Assembly (NCBI RefSeq): GCF_022489035.1
Contig: NZ_JAKVTV010000002.1
Span: forward strand, 496,001 to 560,000
DNA length: 64,000 bases
Reading direction: 5' to 3'
Source: Christiangramia lutea
GTDB lineage: Bacteria > Bacteroidota > Bacteroidia > Flavobacteriales > Flavobacteriaceae
Shown here: piece by piece, positions 1 through 8,137 of the stretch
Layout of the letters: each line of letters opens with the position of its first letter
Numbering within the stretch: position 1 is the first letter of the stretch
Translations under genes and position numbers: made by a program
Notes under the pieces: generated by a model
What the model was told of the DNA's origin: nothing
What the model saw: the letters and a program-made list of their open reading frames with translations, nothing else
Database searches by the model: none

Positions 1-1492
1 TGGTTTTCGAAGCCAGGTTTTGCACTAATTTACCGATGAATTCATCAAATTCCTGGAAAGACTGGTTATCCAGAAATGCTTTTGACCTCCATCTCCATAT
101 GTTTTCACCAAAAATAAAACCAGATTTTGGATTGGACTGGCTAACTCCTATTAATGGTTCTCCAGTTTCAATTCCCTGAATCTCCTGAGAAAGCATAATA
201 TTAAATTGTTCCTGGTCGAATTCTAAAGCGCCAAATTTATCCAGTAAAGGAGGAAAATCATCGAAGCCAATATCCTCAAATTGAAAAGAACTGAAAGTGT
301 GGTCATAAACCGGAAATATCTCCTGCGATTGACTGGTTGCTTTCCGGGTATAACCTAGATCCAGATTGTTCAGATAATTCCAGTCTGTCTTTGTTCCAGT
401 GACCATCAGATAGTTAAGATCATTCTCTAAAATATTTGCCATTACAGAATTAAACCTTCTATTTACCTGGTAAACTATAATTAATTGATATTCCGATACT
501 TCTAAATTTTTATCATTTAAAAATTGAATATCAACATTCCTTTGCTGATTACTTTCAATTGCCTTTTTAAAAGCTCCAAGATCTGGATGAGTTATATCGG
601 TTATGAGTAATACTGAGGTTCGCTCATCGATCACCTCTATGGCGAATTTCTGAAGATTGTTAAGCGTATTCTTTTCTCCAGTAACGGGAAGAATTTCAAC
701 TTCATAAGTTTTAACCCCAAGAGAGTTAGCGGGAAGTTCAGTTCTCACAATTCTGGAAGAATTATTTTCAGAAAAATTCAAGTTCTGTCTGAAAATTACG
801 GTTTCACCAGACCTGATAACAAGATCTGCATCTATATTTTCACCCCCAGAGTAATCCAGGAATATTTCTACAGGAAATCTATTCTTTAGAAATGCATATT
901 TGTTTACATTAATCCGACTCAGATTTAGATCCTGATACCTTGTTGTATCTCCTATTATAAAAGGGAAAACGCTTGAACTGGAATTATTTTTAAAATATCG
1001 ATAATCCCTGCCCAGGCTTTGATTTCCATCGGTAAGAAGAATAACCGCAGTTTCTGAATTCGAAAAAATTTCTTCTGCCTCTGAAAGCGCAGAATAGATA
1101 TTTGTCTCCTTTGAGGAGAAATTCAAAGAGTCATCAAGTTGTAGCTGTTCTCCAAAAAGCAAACGGCTAACCTCGAAATTTTCGCGGATCTCCGCATTTT
1201 TTAACAATGAATCTGAAATGGCTTCCAGACGCTCACCAACACCAAGGTATGAAAGCGATTGAGAATTATCAGCTAACACCACCAGAGCAGGCTTTTTAAC
1301 TTCTAATTCGGTTGAACTTATCTTAGGATTAATTATTAATATTAGAACCAGAAAGATCGAAATTGCTCTTAGCGCAAAAAAAATATAGTTTTTTCCGGTA
1401 CGCTTCGCTTTTGGGAATAGATAATGAAAAAAAGAGAACCCCAGCGCTGCTATGAGGGCCAGGGTTATATATAAGATTGTACTTGATTCCAT
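1..1492 (-). CDS. VWA-domain membrane protein, N-terminal 497 residues (gene runs off left edge)
   Basis: The reading frame is open from ATG at 1492 to the window edge, so the C-terminus is missing. Two hydrophobic segments (about residues 4-24 and 36-54) are followed by a von Willebrand factor A-like domain. Its metal site (MIDAS) is recognisable: DNSQS at 75-79, a Thr near 130 and LLTDG at 152-156. Such proteins with N-terminal membrane helices are common in Bacteroidota, and many carry a glutamine-amidotransferase-like region further on. The domain presumably faces the periplasm and binds protein partners through a divalent metal, but no substrate is known. The gene lies upstream of fabG on the same strand, transcribed away from it, with 67 bases between. 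The family call is fairly secure; the function is unknown. Confidence 0.75.
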   Translation of the reverse strand, partial: MESSTILYITLALIAALGFSFFHYLFPKAKRTGKNYIFFALRAISIFLVLILIINPKISSTELEVKKPALVVLADNSQSLSYLGVGERLEAISDSLLKNAEIRENFEVSRLLFGEQLQLDDSLNFSSKETNIYSALSEAEEIFSNSETAVILLTDGNQSLGRDYRYFKNNSSSSVFPFIIGDTTRYQDLNLSRINVNKYAFLKNRFPVEIFLDYSGGENIDADLVIRSGETVIFRQNLNFSENNSSRIVRTELPANSLGVKTYEVEILPVTGEKNTLNNLQKFAIEVIDERTSVLLITDITHPDLGAFKKAIESNQQRNVDIQFLNDKNLEVSEYQLIIVYQVNRRFNSVMANILENDLNYLMVTGTKTDWNYLNNLDLGYTRKATSQSQEIFPVYDHTFSSFQFEDIGFDDFPPLLDKFGALEFDQEQFNIMLSQEIQGIETGEPLIGVSQSNPKSGFIFGENIWRWRSKAFLDNQSFQEFDEFIGKLVQNLASKT

Positions 1493-1559
1493 TCAGAGGT
1501 GTTAGAATCGTGAAGTTAATAATTAAATAGAATAATATCACAATTCTAATAGAACAGGC

Positions 1560-2306
1560 TTAAGTATGCATACCACCGTCTACATGAAGCACCTGTCCGG
1601 TAACGTAAGAGCTCAAATCACTTCCAAGGTAAACGCAAGCATTTGCAATATCCTCCGGACTTCCACCTCTCTTCAATGGAATTGAATCTCTCCATCCCTG
1701 AACCGTTTTTTCATCAAGTTTTTCAGTCATTTCTGTCTCAATAAAACCAGGGGCGATGACGTTGGTTCTAATATTTCTGGAACCTAATTCCTGGGCCATA
1801 GATTTGGAGAAGCCAATAATTCCTGCTTTTGAAGCTGCATAGTTAGCCTGACCCGCGTTCCCAGTAACCCCTACAACAGAACTCATATTTATTATACTTC
1901 CGTAACGTTGTTTAAGCATGGTACGCTGTACAGCCTTGGTCATATTGAAAATAGACTTCAGGTTTACTTCTATCACCTTGTCAAAATCTTCTTCGCTCAT
2001 ACGCATTAAAAGGTTATCCTTGGTGATACCGGCGTTGTTCACAAGTATGTCGATGGAGCCAAAATCTTCCGCTACCTGGTTAACCAATTCCTGAGCTTCA
2101 GTAAAACTGGCAGCATTAGACTGATAAGCCTTTGCTCTCACACCTGTAGCTTCCAGTTCCTTTGCCAGTTCTTCAGCTGACTGAGAAGATGAATTATAAG
2201 TAAATGCAACATTTGCTCCCTGCTTGGCAAATACCTGCGCAATTCCTTTTCCTATTCCCCGGCTCCCACCGGTAATTATTGCGTTTTTTCCTTCTAATAA
2301 TTTCAT
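1560..2306 (-). CDS. fabG: 3-oxoacyl-[acyl-carrier-protein] reductase
   Basis: This is a short-chain dehydrogenase of 248 residues, the usual FabG length. It reduces 3-oxoacyl-ACP to 3-hydroxyacyl-ACP with NADPH in the cytosolic type II fatty acid synthesis cycle. Visible motifs are the cofactor loop TGGSRGIG (12-19), NNAG (90-93), and the catalytic Ser142/143, Tyr156 and Lys160 in the YAASK motif, plus the C-terminal end VTGQVLHVDGGM typical of FabG. Start is ATG at 2306, about 25 nt after the predicted transcription start of a TATCTTTG promoter. The flanking genes are not fatty acid genes. The stop is separated from the VWA gene by 67 bases without a clear terminator. Confidence 0.95.
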   Translation of the reverse strand: MKLLEGKNAIITGGSRGIGKGIAQVFAKQGANVAFTYNSSSQSAEELAKELEATGVRAKAYQSNAASFTEAQELVNQVAEDFGSIDILVNNAGITKDNLLMRMSEEDFDKVIEVNLKSIFNMTKAVQRTMLKQRYGSIINMSSVVGVTGNAGQANYAASKAGIIGFSKSMAQELGSRNIRTNVIAPGFIETEMTEKLDEKTVQGWRDSIPLKRGGSPEDIANACVYLGSDLSSYVTGQVLHVDGGMHT

Positions 2307-2334
2307 TTTAAATGATCTTGGTTAATTGACCTTC

Positions 2335-2342
2335 CAAAGATA
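2335..2342 (-). promoter_or_regulatory. -7 promoter element of fabG (TATCTTTG)
   Basis: On the minus strand this reads TATCTTTG, an exact fit to the Bacteroidota -7 consensus TAnnTTTG. It would give a leader of about 25 nt before the fabG ATG. No good -33 TTTG is visible at the expected distance. Confidence 0.5.
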
Positions 2343-2554
2343 ACAAAACCTGTAAGCCAGTAAATAATAATTCCAAGGAACTTATTCCTTCTTTAAACAT
2401 AAACTTTCACAACACTAAATTCATAATATGTAATGAAGGCTCACAAATAAAACCATAGAATTTGGTAATGATTAAGTCATCTTAAAATAATTTAAAAATC
2501 TTATTTTTAGTCAGTTATATTTTACTCGATCAATTTTTTTGTTTAGACCAGCTC

Positions 2555-3418
2555 ATGAAAAGGAAATTAAAAATATATTATTCCTCAAGCTTTATTTTGC
2601 TCCTCATTATCCTTGGACTCTGGAATCCTTTTCATATTGGAATAGACCCTAAGGACTATTATAAGGAAGGAGATACTATTCTAGTTGCAGCACACCGTGG
2701 ATCACATGCATCACATCCGGAAAATTCAATAAGCGCCATAAAAGAAAGTATAAAAAATGAGATCGATATTGTTGAGATAGACATCCGGCAAACGAAAGAT
2801 CACGAACTCGTGCTGTTGCATGACCACAGCCTGGATAGAACAACCACAGGTACTGAACCACTTTCTGACTACACTTTAAAAAAGTTACAGCAATTCAACT
2901 TAAAATTTAAAAACAAAATTACCATTGAAAAAATTCCGACCCTGGAGGAGGTTCTGGAAATCGCAAAAGATAAATGTATTCTAAATTTAGATTTCAAAAC
3001 GAATGATTTCCAGGCCTTTAAAAGAGCCGCAGATCTAATTTCAAAAAATCACATGGAGGAATCTGTAATAATTAGTGTTAACGACCTCAACCTATTACCC
3101 AAGCTTCATGCATATAACCGCGAAATAAGACTAATGCCTATTGCTTTTAAAAGGAGGCAGATCAAAAAAATACTGGAATATGATTTTATTGATATTATTC
3201 AGGTATATCACCGAGCCTACAATAAGCAGTTATTAAAAAGGATTGAGGAAAAAGAAATGATGATCTGGGTGAATTCACTGAAAAAATATGACAAGATACA
3301 GGCAAAAGGAAAACCTGGATTCTATAGATTATTAAAAATCAAAAAAGTTGATGTTATTCAAACTGATTATCCTGAGGAGCTACTTTCTATGCTTCGAGAG
3401 ATTGATTTGCATCCATAG
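2555..3418 (+). CDS. Glycerophosphodiester phosphodiesterase family protein
   Basis: The 287-residue protein has one hydrophobic N-terminal segment (about 10-23) that probably anchors it to the inner membrane or serves as a signal, followed by a GDPD TIM-barrel domain. Catalytic features are visible: the His-Arg pair in AAHRGS (45-50), the metal ligands in EIDIRQTKD (74-82), and LHDHSLDR (88-95). The family hydrolyses glycerophosphodiesters to glycerol-3-phosphate and an alcohol. The substrate here, phospholipid-derived or wall-derived, cannot be read from sequence. It stands alone, convergent with sucD across a shared terminator. The family assignment is secure. Confidence 0.88.
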   Translation: MKRKLKIYYSSSFILLLIILGLWNPFHIGIDPKDYYKEGDTILVAAHRGSHASHPENSISAIKESIKNEIDIVEIDIRQTKDHELVLLHDHSLDRTTTGTEPLSDYTLKKLQQFNLKFKNKITIEKIPTLEEVLEIAKDKCILNLDFKTNDFQAFKRAADLISKNHMEESVIISVNDLNLLPKLHAYNREIRLMPIAFKRRQIKKILEYDFIDIIQVYHRAYNKQLLKRIEEKEMMIWVNSLKKYDKIQAKGKPGFYRLLKIKKVDVIQTDYPEELLSMLREIDLHP

Positions 3419-3432
3419 GTATTATATAAAAC

Positions 3433-3463
3433 AAAAATCCCTCCTGATTTAAGAGGGATCTTA
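3433..3463. terminator. Bidirectional intrinsic terminator between GDPD gene and sucD
   Basis: ATCCCTC (3437-3443) and GAGGGAT (3453-3459) form a 7-bp stem with a 9-nt loop. On the minus strand it is followed by a T run, so it suits the end of sucD best and may also stop the GDPD transcript. Confidence 0.7.
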
Positions 3464-3484
3464 AAATATAATTTAATTAAACTC

Positions 3485-4360
3485 TTAAGAGTTCAATACT
3501 TCGGCGACTTTTTTACCGATCTCAGCCGGAGAGTCTACAACATGAATACCATTGTCTTTAAGAATCTTCTTCTTCGCCTGCGCCGTATCTTCACTTCCAC
3601 CTACAATTGCACCAGCATGCCCCATGGTACGTCCAGCAGGAGCAGTTTCACCAGCGATAAATCCAACTACAGGTTTTCTATTTCCGTTTTCTTTAACCCA
3701 CTGTGCTGCATCAGCCTCAAGCTGACCACCAATTTCTCCTATCATTACGATACATTCAGTATCATCATCATTCATCAATAATTCAACAGCGTCTTTTGTA
3801 GTGGTCCCAATAATTGGATCCCCACCAATACCAATAGCAGTAGTAATACCTAAACCTTGTTTTACAACCTGGTCTGCCGCTTCGTAAGTAAGAGTTCCTG
3901 ATTTAGAAACGATCCCAACTTTTCCTTGTTTGAATACAAATCCTGGCATGATACCAACCTTTGCCTCGCCTGGAGTAATAACTCCTGGACAGTTAGGGCC
4001 TATAAGTCTGCAATCACGATCTTTGATATAATCTGAAGCCTTTACCATATCGGCAACAGGAATACCTTCGGTGATGGTGATAATTACTTTAATTCCTGCA
4101 TCTGCAGCTTCCATAATCGCGTCTGCAGCAAATGCTGGTGGTACAAAAATGATAGAAACATCTGCACCGGTCTGTTCCACTGCATCAGAAACAGTATTAA
4201 AAACAGGTTTATTTAGGTGTTTTTGCCCTCCTTTTCCTGGAGTTACACCACCAACTACATTTGTACCATATTCTATCATCTGCTCGGCATGGAAAGTTCC
4301 TTCACTTCCTGTAAAACCCTGCACGATTATCTTAGAATTTTTATTGACTAAAACGCTCAT
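3485..4360 (-). CDS. sucD: Succinate-CoA ligase, alpha subunit
   Basis: The 291-residue protein is the usual SucD length. With SucB (not in this window) it interconverts succinyl-CoA and succinate with nucleotide phosphorylation, in the cytosolic TCA cycle. Visible are the N-terminal CoA-binding Rossmann part ([12 protein letters not shown]), the segment GPNCPG, and the active-site phosphohistidine segment [13 protein letters not shown] near residue 246. The sequence is ungapped relative to the family. It has its own TACTTTTG promoter and is followed by a hairpin terminator, so it is probably monocistronic. Confidence 0.96.
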   Translation of the reverse strand: MSVLVNKNSKIIVQGFTGSEGTFHAEQMIEYGTNVVGGVTPGKGGQKHLNKPVFNTVSDAVEQTGADVSIIFVPPAFAADAIMEAADAGIKVIITITEGIPVADMVKASDYIKDRDCRLIGPNCPGVITPGEAKVGIMPGFVFKQGKVGIVSKSGTLTYEAADQVVKQGLGITTAIGIGGDPIIGTTTKDAVELLMNDDDTECIVMIGEIGGQLEADAAQWVKENGNRKPVVGFIAGETAPAGRTMGHAGAIVGGSEDTAQAKKKILKDNGIHVVDSPAEIGKKVAEVLNS

Positions 4361-4384
4361 ATGTGTTTTTTGAATTTTGGATTA

Positions 4385-4392
4385 CAAAAGTA
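4385..4392 (-). promoter_or_regulatory. -7 promoter element of sucD (TACTTTTG)
   Basis: The minus strand reads TACTTTTG, fitting TAnnTTTG, and would give a leader of about 21 nt before the sucD ATG at 4360. The -33 region is not well matched. Confidence 0.45.
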
Positions 4393-4483
4393 TGTTTTTA
4401 AATATAAAAGTTAAAAGCTTTTTCCAAGTTTATTAAAGCTTTAACCCTAGCTCGAAAGCCTTTAAAAATCAATATCTCCATCT

Positions 4484-4516
4484 TTATAAAAAAATACCGG
4501 GATGAACCCGGTATTT
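4484..4516 (-). terminator. Terminator of the BlaI/M56 operon
   Basis: AAATACCGGG (4492-4501) and CCCGGTATTT (4507-4516) form a perfect 10-bp stem with a 5-nt loop. On the minus strand it is followed by a T-rich tail, 19 bases after the M56 stop codon. Confidence 0.85.
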
Positions 4517-4534
4517 AATCTTGCTTGAATTTTT

Positions 4535-6304
4535 TCAGAAATATATTCTAACTACATCATCTCCCCTATCATTTTGCATGACGTTCACCCGGAATGCCTT
4601 GTCTTCATTTATAATTTTTAAGGCCTCGTCTCGCTTCACTTCCTTGTTATTTATATAATAGGTAGCATTTATGGGGTATAATTCTCCTGGACTGGCTGGT
4701 GCCGGCGGACTTGGTGGCAGAGGTGGTTCTGGGTAAGCCTCTTCTTTCCTTAGATGCTCTCTCTCTTCCAAAGCATGCTCTCTTGCCAATTCTCTGTGCT
4801 TCCTCTCTTTCTCTAGGTGCTTTTTCTCAAGCTTCACATGTTGACGCTCCACCTCTCTCATTCTGCTATTCAATTGCTTTTCTTTATTCTCTACCTTTTC
4901 TAAAATTCGTTTTCGCTCCTCTTCGCTTAAATTCTCCTCTTCTTCGATCTTTTTATGAAGCGCGCTGATCTCTTCATGCTCTGCTCTGATAATTTCTTCT
5001 TTCTCCCTCAGTTCGATCTCCTCAGAAGTATGAGGTGGAACTTCCATGATCTCTCTTTCTCCAACTTTCGGCGGTGGAGGCACCTGTACGATCTCTCCTT
5101 TAACCGAAGGAGGTGGAGGCGGTAATATGCTTCTGCCAGAAAGTTTTCCCAGTCTTGTTTTAGAAAAATCTTTATCCAGTTTCGTCAATAAGGATTTATC
5201 TGAATTCTGCATTTTCATCTCGATACTTGCATTTTTCAAATCCTTATCGCTCCAGCTTTTGGTAATCTTATCTACAGTTTTTAAGAAATTTTCAGGTTTT
5301 GTTGATGTTCCGTTCACCCATAATTTATTTCCCTCAACCCTGATTTTAATCCTGTAATCCTGAATTAATTCATCCTCCGTATAAGGAACAATATATACCG
5401 GACTATCCTTTGAAGCAAGTGCTGGCTTAGCTACAATATCATTATTGAAAAAGTAAATACAACAAGCCAGAACAGGGATGAACAAGCCTATTTTTGATAA
5501 TAGCTTCTTAATTGAAAACTCTTTTGAAATCATAACAATTCGTTTTTTAGTTAATGAATAATTGATAGAACTTGATAGGCTAACATGATGAGTGTTGCCT
5601 GAAAATTGAAGTAAGACTTCAGAATAATTTAGAGGATCACGGGTTGTTTTGATGACATGATCATCTGCCAGAAATTCGTGATTCAGCTTAACTGCTTTTT
5701 TAAACCAGATAAGTAGAGGATTCACCCAGAAAATTATCTGGAACAGTTCAATCATAATAAGGTCTATTGAATGTCTTTGATCTGCATGCGCTTTTTCATG
5801 GAGAATTATTTCCTCGGAGATCTGGTTATTTTCATACTGAGACTTATTCAGAAAAATATAAGACAGGAAAGTATGTGGATTCAATTGGCTTCTCATTAAT
5901 ACCAGAACATGAGAGAAAAATGATCTTTTTTCGCTTAACTGTATCCTGTGGTAAATATTCCTGATATTCTTATAAAACCTGAATCCTAAAAATAGTACCC
6001 CGGCCAAATAGATGATCAGGATGAGATATGGTAAATAATCATTGAGAAAATTGCTTAGATAATTAAGTTTTTTTTCTTCCAGATTGGACTTACTCACGGT
6101 TTCTGAAATTTGTAAAAATTGTGCTGGAGTTACCTCTGAAGTTGTATAGCTAATGGTTACTAACGGTAGAATAACGGAAACAATCATGATTCCTAAAAGA
6201 TAGATTCTCTTAAAGTAATGAGCCTTCTCTCCTTCTAAAAAAATCTTGTAGAAGGAGAATAAAACCAATAGGCAAAGCATGGATTTGATCAAATAGACCA
6301 GCAT
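4535..6304 (-). CDS. M56-family (BlaR1/MecR1-like) membrane metalloprotease with coiled-coil C-terminus
   Basis: The 589-residue protein has hydrophobic segments near 3-21, 33-52, 90-108 and 275-298. An M56 zinc protease domain contains HEKAH (169-173) and a downstream Glu in NHEFLADDH (209-217). After the last membrane segment there is no penicillin-binding sensor domain. Instead there is a region of about 100 residues, a proline-rich stretch (SILPPPPPSVKGE and a second PPPPK run), a highly charged Glu/Lys/Arg coiled coil (about 430-525), and a short C-terminal domain. It follows the BlaI gene with one base between, so the pair should act together: the protease senses an unknown envelope signal and relieves BlaI repression. 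Beta-lactam sensing is not supported. Confidence 0.85.
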   Translation of the reverse strand: MLVYLIKSMLCLLVLFSFYKIFLEGEKAHYFKRIYLLGIMIVSVILPLVTISYTTSEVTPAQFLQISETVSKSNLEEKKLNYLSNFLNDYLPYLILIIYLAGVLFLGFRFYKNIRNIYHRIQLSEKRSFFSHVLVLMRSQLNPHTFLSYIFLNKSQYENNQISEEIILHEKAHADQRHSIDLIMIELFQIIFWVNPLLIWFKKAVKLNHEFLADDHVIKTTRDPLNYSEVLLQFSGNTHHVSLSSSINYSLTKKRIVMISKEFSIKKLLSKIGLFIPVLACCIYFFNNDIVAKPALASKDSPVYIVPYTEDELIQDYRIKIRVEGNKLWVNGTSTKPENFLKTVDKITKSWSDKDLKNASIEMKMQNSDKSLLTKLDKDFSKTRLGKLSGRSILPPPPPSVKGEIVQVPPPPKVGEREIMEVPPHTSEEIELREKEEIIRAEHEEISALHKKIEEEENLSEEERKRILEKVENKEKQLNSRMREVERQHVKLEKKHLEKERKHRELAREHALEEREHLRKEEAYPEPPLPPSPPAPASPGELYPINATYYINNKEVKRDEALKIINEDKAFRVNVMQNDRGDDVVRIYF

Positions 6305-6305
6305 A

Positions 6306-6671
6306 TCATTTCTTTTTTATTCTTTCGTCAATAAGGTCTCGCAATTCCTTTAATTCTTTATCAGACAAATCGGTTTCCCTGGTAAAGAACGAAGCAAACT
6401 GAGATGGAGAGTCGTTAAAGAAACTTTTTATCATCCCGTTCATTTGTTTCGAGAAGTACTTCTTTTTGGTAACTTTTGGAAAATATTCCCTGGATCTCCC
6501 AACCTGCTCATATCCAACGAAATTTTTATCCTGCATGCGTTTTAAAAGAGTTGCAACGGTGGTTAAAGCAGGTTTGGGTTCTGGATAGGCATTTACCAGA
6601 TCTTTCATAAAAGCCTTTTCCTTCTTCCAAAGGATTTGCATTAGTTGTTCTTCTGAATTCGATAGTTCCAT
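6306..6671 (-). CDS. BlaI/MecI-family transcriptional repressor
   Basis: The 121-residue protein is the family's usual length and has an N-terminal winged helix (MELSNSEEQLMQILWKKE onward; LTTVATLLKRM is the recognition-helix region) and a C-terminal dimerisation helix pair. BlaI-type repressors bind TACA-TGTA dyads and are inactivated by proteolysis triggered by the linked M56 protease. Two such dyads lie immediately upstream (6686-6728), so autorepression of this operon is very likely. It is the first gene, ahead of the M56 gene. The family call is secure; the inducing signal and any distant targets are unknown. Confidence 0.9.
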   Translation of the reverse strand: MELSNSEEQLMQILWKKEKAFMKDLVNAYPEPKPALTTVATLLKRMQDKNFVGYEQVGRSREYFPKVTKKKYFSKQMNGMIKSFFNDSPSQFASFFTRETDLSDKELKELRDLIDERIKKK

Positions 6672-6685
6672 TTTTTAAAATTGTG

Positions 6686-6728
6686 TTCTACAAATGTAGA
6701 AAAATATTTTAATTCTACAAACATAGAA
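6686..6728 (-). promoter_or_regulatory. Double BlaI-type operator overlapping the -33 and -7 promoter boxes
   Basis: Operator 1 (6686-6701, TTCTACAAATGTAGAA) is a perfect 16-bp palindrome with the BlaI hallmark TACA-N2-TGTA. Operator 2 (6713-6728, TTCTACAAACATAGAA) has the same outline with one mismatched pair. Their centres are 27 bp apart. On the minus strand operator 1 contains TACATTTG (6698 to 6691), a fit to TAnnTTTG, and operator 2 contains TTTG (6721 to 6718), exactly 19 nt upstream. Each operator therefore covers one RNA polymerase contact. The predicted transcription start is about 6687, giving a leader of about 16 nt. Confidence 0.85.
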
Positions 6729-6740
6729 CAAAAAAATAAA

Positions 6741-6772
6741 TAAAAAACCCTCAGTGGATTTACCGGGGGTTA
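6741..6772 (-). terminator. Terminator of the lpx operon
   Basis: AACCC (6746-6750) pairs with GGGTT (6767-6771). On the minus strand the hairpin is followed by a run of T. It lies 23 bases after the stop of the NTF2-like gene and is the first terminator-like structure after 13174. The stem is short. Confidence 0.5.
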
Positions 6773-6794
6773 ATACTTTATTCCAGGCCTGGAT

Positions 6795-7190
6795 TTAGGT
6801 CCATGGATTATCATCCACTTCTTCTCCAAGCTGGCTAATCTGTACTCCTTTGAAAAGTTTATCATCTTTCAGCTCCCAGATAGCTATAAAATGTGCCAGG
6901 GGCATCTCCTCTTCAGGATTTTCTATAGTTCTAACAAAATAGGTAAAATGTATTGCTACATTATCATCCTGTGAAACTACTTTTTCAATTTCAGCTCTCA
7001 AAGATTCGTAAGACTGGGCTAATTGTTCACTAATTTGCGCAATTCCATTTAGATCTAATTTCCTTAAACCTGTAGTTCCATACCAGGAAAGTTCCACATC
7101 TGGATGCAGATATTTTTTCAGAACATCTTCATCCTTATAGAAATTGGATTCATAGAACTTTTTTGCAATTTCATTTGTGCTTAAACCCAT
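6795..7190 (-). CDS. NTF2/SnoaL-like small protein
   Basis: The 131-residue single-domain protein resembles the NTF2-like/SnoaL-like superfamily. An N-terminal helix pair (AKKFYESNFYKDEDVLKKYL) is followed by the typical LHPDVELSWYG turn, then alternating beta strands (VAIHFTYFVRTI, HFIAIWELKDDKLFKGV). These cone-shaped domains bind small hydrophobic ligands or act as small enzymes, and no catalytic set can be assigned here. It is the last gene of the lipid A operon, 7 bases after the second lpxD-like gene, so a link to envelope lipid metabolism is possible by context only. Confidence 0.65.
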   Translation of the reverse strand: MGLSTNEIAKKFYESNFYKDEDVLKKYLHPDVELSWYGTTGLRKLDLNGIAQISEQLAQSYESLRAEIEKVVSQDDNVAIHFTYFVRTIENPEEEMPLAHFIAIWELKDDKLFKGVQISQLGEEVDDNPWT

Positions 7191-7197
7191 AGTTTAC

Positions 7198-8127
7198 TTA
7201 TTTAAAATTTTTTACAATCTCAGGCAGCTTTTTAATTGCTGCATATTCTTTAAGTTTTGTCCTTACCTCACCAAAAGGTGTACCCCAGTAGGTTGTATTA
7301 GGTTCAGTATCCTTAGAAACCCCACACTGTGCCATTAAAACAGTTCCTCTGGCAATCTTAACATCACTTCTAATGCCAACCTGGCCCCAAATTGTTACCT
7401 CGTCTTCGATCACTACACAACCAGCAATTCCAACCTGGGATGCAATAAGACAGTTCTTTCCAATAACGGTATCATGACCAACCTGAATAAGATTGTCCAG
7501 TTTTGATCCCTCTCCAATTGTGGTATCACCGGTTACCCCGCGATCTATAGAATTGTTAGTTCCAATCTCAACATTATCCTTTACCACAACTCTTCCGCTT
7601 GAAAGAAGTTTATCGAATCCTTCTGGTCTTTTCTTGTAATAAAATGCATCTCCACCAAGTACAGTTCCGCTGTGAATAATTACATTATCGCCTAAAATAC
7701 AATTATCACCAATATTCACATTGCTATGAATAAGGCAATTTTTACCGATTTTCACATTATTCCCAATTACTGCATTAGGCTGGATGAGAGTACCCTCACC
7801 AATTTCAGCTGAATCTGAAACTATAGAAGACAATCTTTCAAATGGCTTAAAATACTTGGTAAGTTTATTGAAATCTTTGAAAGGATCATCTGAGACTAGT
7901 AAAGCTTTACCCTCAGGACATTCAACTACCTTATTGATCAGCACAACCGTAGCGGCAGAATTTAATGCCTTTTCGTAGTATTTCGGATGATCTACAAAAA
8001 CAATATCACCGGGTGTAACCACATGGATTTCATTCATACCCAAAACTTCAAATTCGGGGTCTCCTATGTAATCACAACCTATTATTTCTGCTATTTCCTT
8101 AAGAGAATGCTTGTGGGGGAATTTCAT
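7198..8127 (-). CDS. Second LpxD-like hexapeptide-repeat acyltransferase
   Basis: The 309-residue protein has an N-terminal LpxD-type domain (about 1-100) followed by a left-handed beta-helix of hexapeptide repeats (about 103-285). A His equivalent to the catalytic base is present in LIQVGHDTVIG (H218). The LpxD signature ADGFGF, which lines the acyl pocket, is replaced here by GGDAFYYKKRPEGF (158-171). The C-terminal helical tail is shorter than in the 341-residue LpxD encoded at 10895-11920. It is either an additional lipid A N-acyltransferase with different acyl preference or an enzyme acting on another sugar nucleotide. It sits 10 bases after efp in the same operon. Confidence 0.8.
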   Translation of the reverse strand: MKFPHKHSLKEIAEIIGCDYIGDPEFEVLGMNEIHVVTPGDIVFVDHPKYYEKALNSAATVVLINKVVECPEGKALLVSDDPFKDFNKLTKYFKPFERLSSIVSDSAEIGEGTLIQPNAVIGNNVKIGKNCLIHSNVNIGDNCILGDNVIIHSGTVLGGDAFYYKKRPEGFDKLLSSGRVVVKDNVEIGTNNSIDRGVTGDTTIGEGSKLDNLIQVGHDTVIGKNCLIASQVGIAGCVVIEDEVTIWGQVGIRSDVKIARGTVLMAQCGVSKDTEPNTTYWGTPFGEVRTKLKEYAAIKKLPEIVKNFK

Positions 8128-8137
8128 TTAGAACAGA

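Noticed and set aside
1329-1541. 70-residue minus-strand frame
   Set aside because: It overlaps the VWA gene in another frame, lacks features, and the VWA frame has the motifs.
4535-6728. BlaI/M56 pair as a beta-lactam resistance locus
   Set aside because: No penicillin-binding sensor domain and no beta-lactamase next to it; the serine hydrolase at 51143-52561 is far away and has a TPR tail.
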